From the NCBI RefSeq assembly GCF_015160875.1, contig NZ_CP063374.1, forward strand, positions 5,893,501-5,957,500: a stretch of 64,000 nt of DNA, in the 5' to 3' direction. Source of the DNA: Streptomyces chromofuscus. Its GTDB lineage: Bacteria > Actinomycetota > Actinomycetes > Streptomycetales > Streptomycetaceae. The position numbers were made by a program, and so were the translations under genes. The notes below the pieces were generated by a model, which saw nothing but the letters and a program-made list of their open reading frames with translations, was not told where the DNA came from and did not search any database. Below are positions 60,758-64,000 of this stretch, piece after piece; positions within the stretch are counted from its first letter, which is position 1, and every line of letters begins with the position of its first letter.

Positions 60758-61354
60758 GCGAACGGATGCGCGATGCGCGAGGATCCGCCGAGGTCACAGC
60801 ATCACCGCAGGTCAGATCGGGTGCGGGTCAGGTTCGAGTCCGGTTCCGGGTACTTCCTCGCCACTGAACCATTGCCTGTGGCGCCCCAGCGACGTGGCGC
60901 GGCCCCGACTGTCCGTCTCATCGTGGACGGTCGGGGACGCTGCCGTGTCCCTCCGGTATCGGGTGACCAGGTGAGCGACAGCTTTCGGTCAAAAGGGCGG
61001 CCGAGCTCAGGGTCGTAAGGCCTAGGAGCGCGTACCCGCAGGTCAGGGCAACCATCCTTTCGCGGTTCCCGTGTGATGTTCCCGTGGGAACACGAGGGTG
61101 GGCTGAAACGGGTTGAGGCGGGCCGGGACGGGTCGATACGGGCCGAAGCGGTGGGCGTCTCCGCAGGTCGGAGCGGAATAGCAGGTCAGGGGCCCCTCAG
61201 AGGGCGTTTATGCAGGTCAAGGCCCGTACGCGCCTTATGCGAGTGTCCCATTTCGTTGCGGATGGCCAGATGAGCGAAGAACATCGCCCGGCCGGGCGAT
61301 AGCCTTGCCGCCCGTCTCATCCGCTTCTGGGTTCCAAAACCCGTCTGACGTAGA
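60758..61354. other. Gene-free stretch with short direct repeats
   Basis: About 600 bp with no supported gene. It holds five copies of GCAGGTCA-type sequence (listed separately), a T-loop-like GGTTCGAGTCC at 60831 and a perfect palindrome ATCGCCCGGCCGGGCGAT at 61283-61300. It ends at the left inverted repeat of the second IS element. Confidence 0.6.
60807..61220 (+). repeat. Five dispersed copies of GCAGGTCAG
   Basis: Exact GCAGGTCAG occurs at 60807, 61038 and 61181; one-mismatch copies occur at 61163 (GCAGGTCGG) and 61212 (GCAGGTCAA). All are in the same orientation in gene-free DNA. They may be iteron-like, a remnant of an integrated element, or chance in a biased region. Confidence 0.5.
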
Positions 61355-62288
61355 GATATAGCAGAACCTCCCGGCCGCCAGCGGAACGAGTGCTTCCGGC
61401 GTGCCTATGCTCAGGCTGTGCTGTGAGTGATCGAAAGCCGTACCCCAGCGACTTGTCGGACGCCCGATGGGCCCTGATCGAACCGACGTTGACGGCCTGG
61501 CGGAATGCCCGCCTCGAACGTCGCCCCACCGGCCAGCCGGCGAAAGTCGACCTGCGTGACGTGTTCAACGCGATCCTCTATCTCAACCGCGCCGGAATTC
61601 CCTGGAAATACCTCCCACATGACTTCCCGGGCCACGGCACCGTCTACTTCTACTACGCCGCATGGCGCGACGAGGGGATCTTCGCCCAGCTCAATTACGA
61701 CCTCACCGCCCTGGCCCGCGTGAAGGAAGGCCGTAAGCCCGAGCCGACAGCCTCCGTCATCGACACCCAGAGCGTCAAGACCTCGACCAACGTGCCTGTG
61801 ACCAGCCAGGGAACGGACGCCGCGAAGAAGATCGTGGGCCGGAAGCGGGGCATCCTGACCGACACGATCGGCGTCATTCTCGCCGTGACAGTCGCCGGCG
61901 CCGGCCTCTCCGAGAACGCCATGGGAATACGCCTTCTCGACCAGGCGAAAGAGACCTACCCGACCATCGCGAAAAGCTGGGTCGACACTGGCTTCAAGAA
62001 CGCCGTCGTCGAGCACGGGGCCCGCCTCGGAATCGACGTTGAAGTCGTCAACCGCAACCCAGAAAAGCGCGGCTTCCACATCGTGAAAAGACGCTGGGTA
62101 GTGGAGCGGAGTATCGGCTGGATCATGATGCACCGCCGCCTCGCCCGCGACTACGAGACGCTCACGGCCAGCTTCGAGGCGATGATCCACATCGCCTCGA
62201 TCGACAATCTCGCCAAGCGCATAACTGACGAGAACACCCTTACCTGGCGAGGGACTTACTAGGAGATACAGGGCAATCTTCCTATATC
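61355..62288. mobile_element. IS5-family insertion sequence (about 934 bp)
   Basis: A complete single-frame transposase lies between ends that begin GATATAG (61355-61361) and finish CTATATC (62282-62288). The inverted repeats extend imperfectly to about 18 bp (11 of 18). The right end coincides exactly with the break in the Tn3 transposase gene. No target duplication is evident, so one flank may have been rearranged. Confidence 0.75.
61423..62262 (+). CDS. IS5-family transposase
   Basis: A 279-residue DDE transposase. The N-terminal part has YPSDLSDARWALIEPTLTAW and LYLNRAGIPWKYLPHDFP. The catalytic residues are Asp in SVIDTQSVKTS, Asp in KSWVDTGFKNAVVEHG and Glu in RRWVVERSIGWIMMHRRLAR. The GTG at 61423 (VSDRKPYPSD) is the usual start; an upstream in-frame start adds 11 residues. 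It is intact and possibly active. It differs in sequence and organisation from the frameshifted transposase at 54044. Confidence 0.9.
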   Translation: MSDRKPYPSDLSDARWALIEPTLTAWRNARLERRPTGQPAKVDLRDVFNAILYLNRAGIPWKYLPHDFPGHGTVYFYYAAWRDEGIFAQLNYDLTALARVKEGRKPEPTASVIDTQSVKTSTNVPVTSQGTDAAKKIVGRKRGILTDTIGVILAVTVAGAGLSENAMGIRLLDQAKETYPTIAKSWVDTGFKNAVVEHGARLGIDVEVVNRNPEKRGFHIVKRRWVVERSIGWIMMHRRLARDYETLTASFEAMIHIASIDNLAKRITDENTLTWRGTY

Positions 62289-63027
62289 AAACGCCCTCTG
62301 AGGCCACACCCTCCAGCCACAGGGCGGAATCGCCCAGACCGTCGACCCACTCCAGATGCGTGGCGAGGTTCTTGAAGTGTGACCAGGTCGCCCGCTGTGC
62401 CGGTTGTTTGAGCCGGTTGAACGGCGTCTTCCCATCGAGCCCCAGCACGTCCAAGAGCCCCAGCAGCCGGGCCCGATGGACTTCACTCAACCGGTCGTGG
62501 ATACCGACGCAGATCGCGGCGTTCACCTCGCCGCGCAGCGCCGAGGCCATCGCGTCCAGGGTCGAGAAGGCTGGCAGCTCCAGCCCGGCCTCCACCAGCT
62601 TCTCCAGCGCGGTGTTGATCAGGTCCGCCGGATTGTTCTTCGCCTCCGCCTCGGCACGGATCGTCTCTGCGGCCACCGCGCGGGCACCGGCTGCGTCGTA
62701 CTTCGCGCCGAGCCTCTTGCGGACCAGGGCGCGGTGCTGCTCAGCCGACCGCTGCGAGGCGTACTCCGGCAGGGTCCCGTCCGGCAGTTCCACCGCCCGC
62801 CGCACGAAGTCCGCCACCATGTTCGGGATCTCCGCCAGCTTCGGGAAACACCCCATACGCTGGTACGACTTCAGCATCAACAGCAGCGCGAGCCGGTGCT
62901 CAGCCGACTGCGTACGGCCCGCCGCCCACTCGGCTTCCTCCCGGCTCGGCGAGAAGAACAGATGCAGCTCACGCGCGGTGATCAGCCGCTTGAACCGCGG
63001 ATACGCAGTCCGCTCGATCGAGGTCAC
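62287..63027 (-). pseudogene. N-terminal part of a Tn3-family transposase (TnpA)
   Basis: About 246 codons match the DUF4158 N-terminal domain of Tn3-family TnpA: TSIERTAYPRFKRLITAREL, FSPSREEAEWAAGRTQSAEH, GLELPAFSTLDAMASALRGE and RATWSHFKNLATHLEWVDGL. Full-length TnpA is about 1000 residues, and the DDE catalytic part is missing. The frame stops at a TGA created at the right end of the adjacent IS element. The GTG at 63027 is the likely start. It cannot transpose alone. Confidence 0.88.
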
Positions 63028-63100
63028 GTCCCACCCCACCCAGGTGCCACAAGCCGTCACCACACCAACGACATTACGCCGAACGGGTGATGGCCTCCAT

Positions 63101-63116
63101 GAGCTCAGAACACCCC
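63101..63116 (-). repeat. Candidate Tn3-type terminal inverted repeat
   Basis: Read outward-in on the minus strand the sequence begins GGGGTGTTCTGAGCTC, similar to the GGGGTC-start 38-bp ends of Tn3-family transposons. It lies 74 bp upstream of the tnpA start and directly beside the truncated sortase substrate. Its partner end is not in the window. Confidence 0.5.
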
Positions 63117-63126
63117 GATCGCCTCG

Positions 63127-63474
63127 TTGTGGCTTTTGGCCTCACCTTGGCTGGACCCCCTCCTCGGCGGCAACAGCGTGGGCGACATCGACGACGGCGA
63201 CAGCGGGCCCACACCCACGCCGACCCCGACGGAGACCGGCGGGCCGACCGCCCCTCCGTCGTCACCGGCTCCGGACCCCACCTCCTCCGGCCCCGCCGCA
63301 CCCGGCACCGGCAAGCCGACCCCGCCGGCCGACAAGCCGGACCCGGACGGCGCCCTCGCCCACACCGGGTCCGACACCCCCCTCGGCCTCATCGCAGGCA
63401 TCGCCGCCGCCCTCGCAGCCGCCGGTGGCGCCCTGGTGTGGTGGACGCGCCGCCGCAGGACTGCCCGGGGGTAG
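63127..63474 (+). pseudogene. C-terminal stub of a sortase-anchored LAHTG protein
   Basis: About 115 codons: a short start WLDPLLGGNSVGDIDDGDSG, a Pro/Thr-rich stalk, the sorting signal LAHTG, a hydrophobic helix (LGLIAGIAAALAAAGGALVW) and a WWTRRRRTARG tail. No signal peptide or folded domain precedes it. Upstream homology ends at the candidate Tn3 end (63116), so the N-terminal part was probably lost by that insertion. It is the same class of protein as the LAETG gene at 16586. Confidence 0.75.
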
Positions 63475-63560
63475 TCCGTGAGGTTCTCCGCGGTCCGGAG
63501 GAGGACCGCGGAGATGAGGACACCGTCGCGGCGGGAGCTGTGAACGGACCCGCCGGACAA

Positions 63561-63594
63561 GGGCCGGCCCGTAACTGCGGCTACGGGCCGGCCC
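63561..63594. terminator. Bidirectional terminator
   Basis: GGGCCGGCCCGTA (63561-63573) pairs perfectly with TACGGGCCGGCCC (63582-63594) around an 8-nt loop, between the LAHTG stub and the convergent last gene. Confidence 0.8.
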
Positions 63595-63642
63595 GAGGTG
63601 GGCCGTAGCCGACGTATTGGGCTTCCGTCGATCCGGAGCGGT

Positions 63643-64000
63643 TCAAAGTCCGAGGCCGGCGCGTACCGCGTCGATCTCCTCGTTCAGTGCCTCGAAGCTC
63701 TCGAAGCCCCGTTCCTGGCTGACGCGGCTCATGTCGACGCCGTACTCGGCCTGCCGCTGCCGCAGCAGCGGTTGTTCCGGCATGGAGACGGGGAAAGCGA
63801 GCGGGTCGAGGGCAGGAGTGTGGTCGAGGAGCGCGTGGACGGCGCGGCGGCCGCGTTCGCCTACGGCGAGGCAGCCGTCGAGGTCGTTGAGGTAGACCAC
63901 GCCGGCTTCGAGCCCCTTGGTCCACTCGGTGAACAGGGCCGCGAGGCTCGGGGCCGCGCGTACGGCGTCCCAGGCGTCCGGGGCGGTCTCGTACCGCCAG
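63643..64000 (-). CDS. Protein of unknown function, N-terminus beyond the window
   Basis: The frame is open to the window edge, giving at least 118 residues. The visible part contains APSLAALFTEWTKGLEAGVV, YLNDLDGCLAVGERGRRAVH, LLDHTPALDPLAFPVSMPEQ and an acidic end FESFEALNEEIDAVRAGLGL. An internal GTG at 63900 exists, but homology-like continuity before it argues for an earlier start. The family is not recognised. Confidence 0.7.
   Translation of the reverse strand, partial: WRYETAPDAWDAVRAAPSLAALFTEWTKGLEAGVVYLNDLDGCLAVGERGRRAVHALLDHTPALDPLAFPVSMPEQPLLRQRQAEYGVDMSRVSQERGFESFEALNEEIDAVRAGLGL

Noticed and set aside
60821..60860. tRNA-like T-loop (GGTTCGAGTCC) that could mark a tRNA or attachment site
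   Set aside because: The flanking bases do not form a proper T-stem, and no acceptor, D or anticodon arms are present; it may at most be chance.
60758..61354. CRISPR array suggested by repeated GCAGGTCAG
   Set aside because: Repeats are 9 bp, irregularly spaced, with no uniform spacers and no cas genes in the window.

Overview
The window is a high-GC (about 70% or more) actinobacterial chromosome segment. Its gene order and protein content identify a Streptomyces: yraN-comM-dprA-whiG, then rpsB-tsf-pyrH-frr-cdsA, then rlmN, followed by a polyamine/GABA catabolic block. This matches, from memory, the SCO5619-SCO5680 part of the S. coelicolor core chromosome. No strain can be named from sequence alone.

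Layout: (1) 1-12.5 kb is core housekeeping: Mg-chelatase-like ComM, DprA, the sporulation sigma factor WhiG, a TetR regulator, an M23 peptidase, the translation cluster rpsB-tsf-pyrH-frr, cdsA and rlmN. (2) 12.5-16.5 kb is a TPP-riboswitch-controlled thiamine-type ABC transporter (thiBPQ). (3) 16.6-21 kb holds a sortase-anchored LAETG protein, a decayed LOG-family pseudogene carrying a short Streptomyces palindromic repeat, a VOC protein and a two-gene ABC transporter. (4) 21.2-52.6 kb is a polyamine/GABA utilisation region. It has a putrescine-type aminotransferase, an Lrp/AsnC regulator, two aminobutyraldehyde-type dehydrogenases, the potDABC uptake operon, a FAD amine oxidoreductase, gabT, a PucR regulator and a gabD-like dehydrogenase. 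Interspersed are a cysteine-free ribosomal protein operon (L33/L31/L36), GDPD, an aminodeoxyfutalosine/adenosine deaminase, a NADAR protein, a subtilisin with a predicted beta-propeller beside a divergent LuxR regulator, a PAP2 phosphatase and a VirD4-like ATPase.

(5) 52.6-63.6 kb is an accessory island. It contains a TPR pseudogene, an IS5-family element that appears to carry a passenger gene between imperfect inverted repeats, and an XRE/GNAT pair divergent from a compact cluster. That cluster encodes a prim-pol-like protein, an HATPase, a radical SAM/SPASM enzyme, a 66-aa candidate precursor peptide with a Cys-Ser-Cys C-terminus, and a GNAT. Beyond it lie a repeat-bearing gene-free stretch, a second IS5-family element abutting a truncated Tn3-family transposase, and the C-terminal stub of a sortase substrate apparently cut by that Tn3 element. 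The final gene runs off the window.

How the genes work together: PotABCD imports polyamines. Aminotransferase or FAD oxidase plus aldehyde dehydrogenases convert them to GABA, and GabT plus the last aldehyde dehydrogenase feed GABA into succinate, with AsnC and PucR proteins as likely local regulators. The most novel-looking system is the radical SAM peptide-modification cluster at 57.3-60.8 kb, flanked by mobile elements; its product class is not recognised here.
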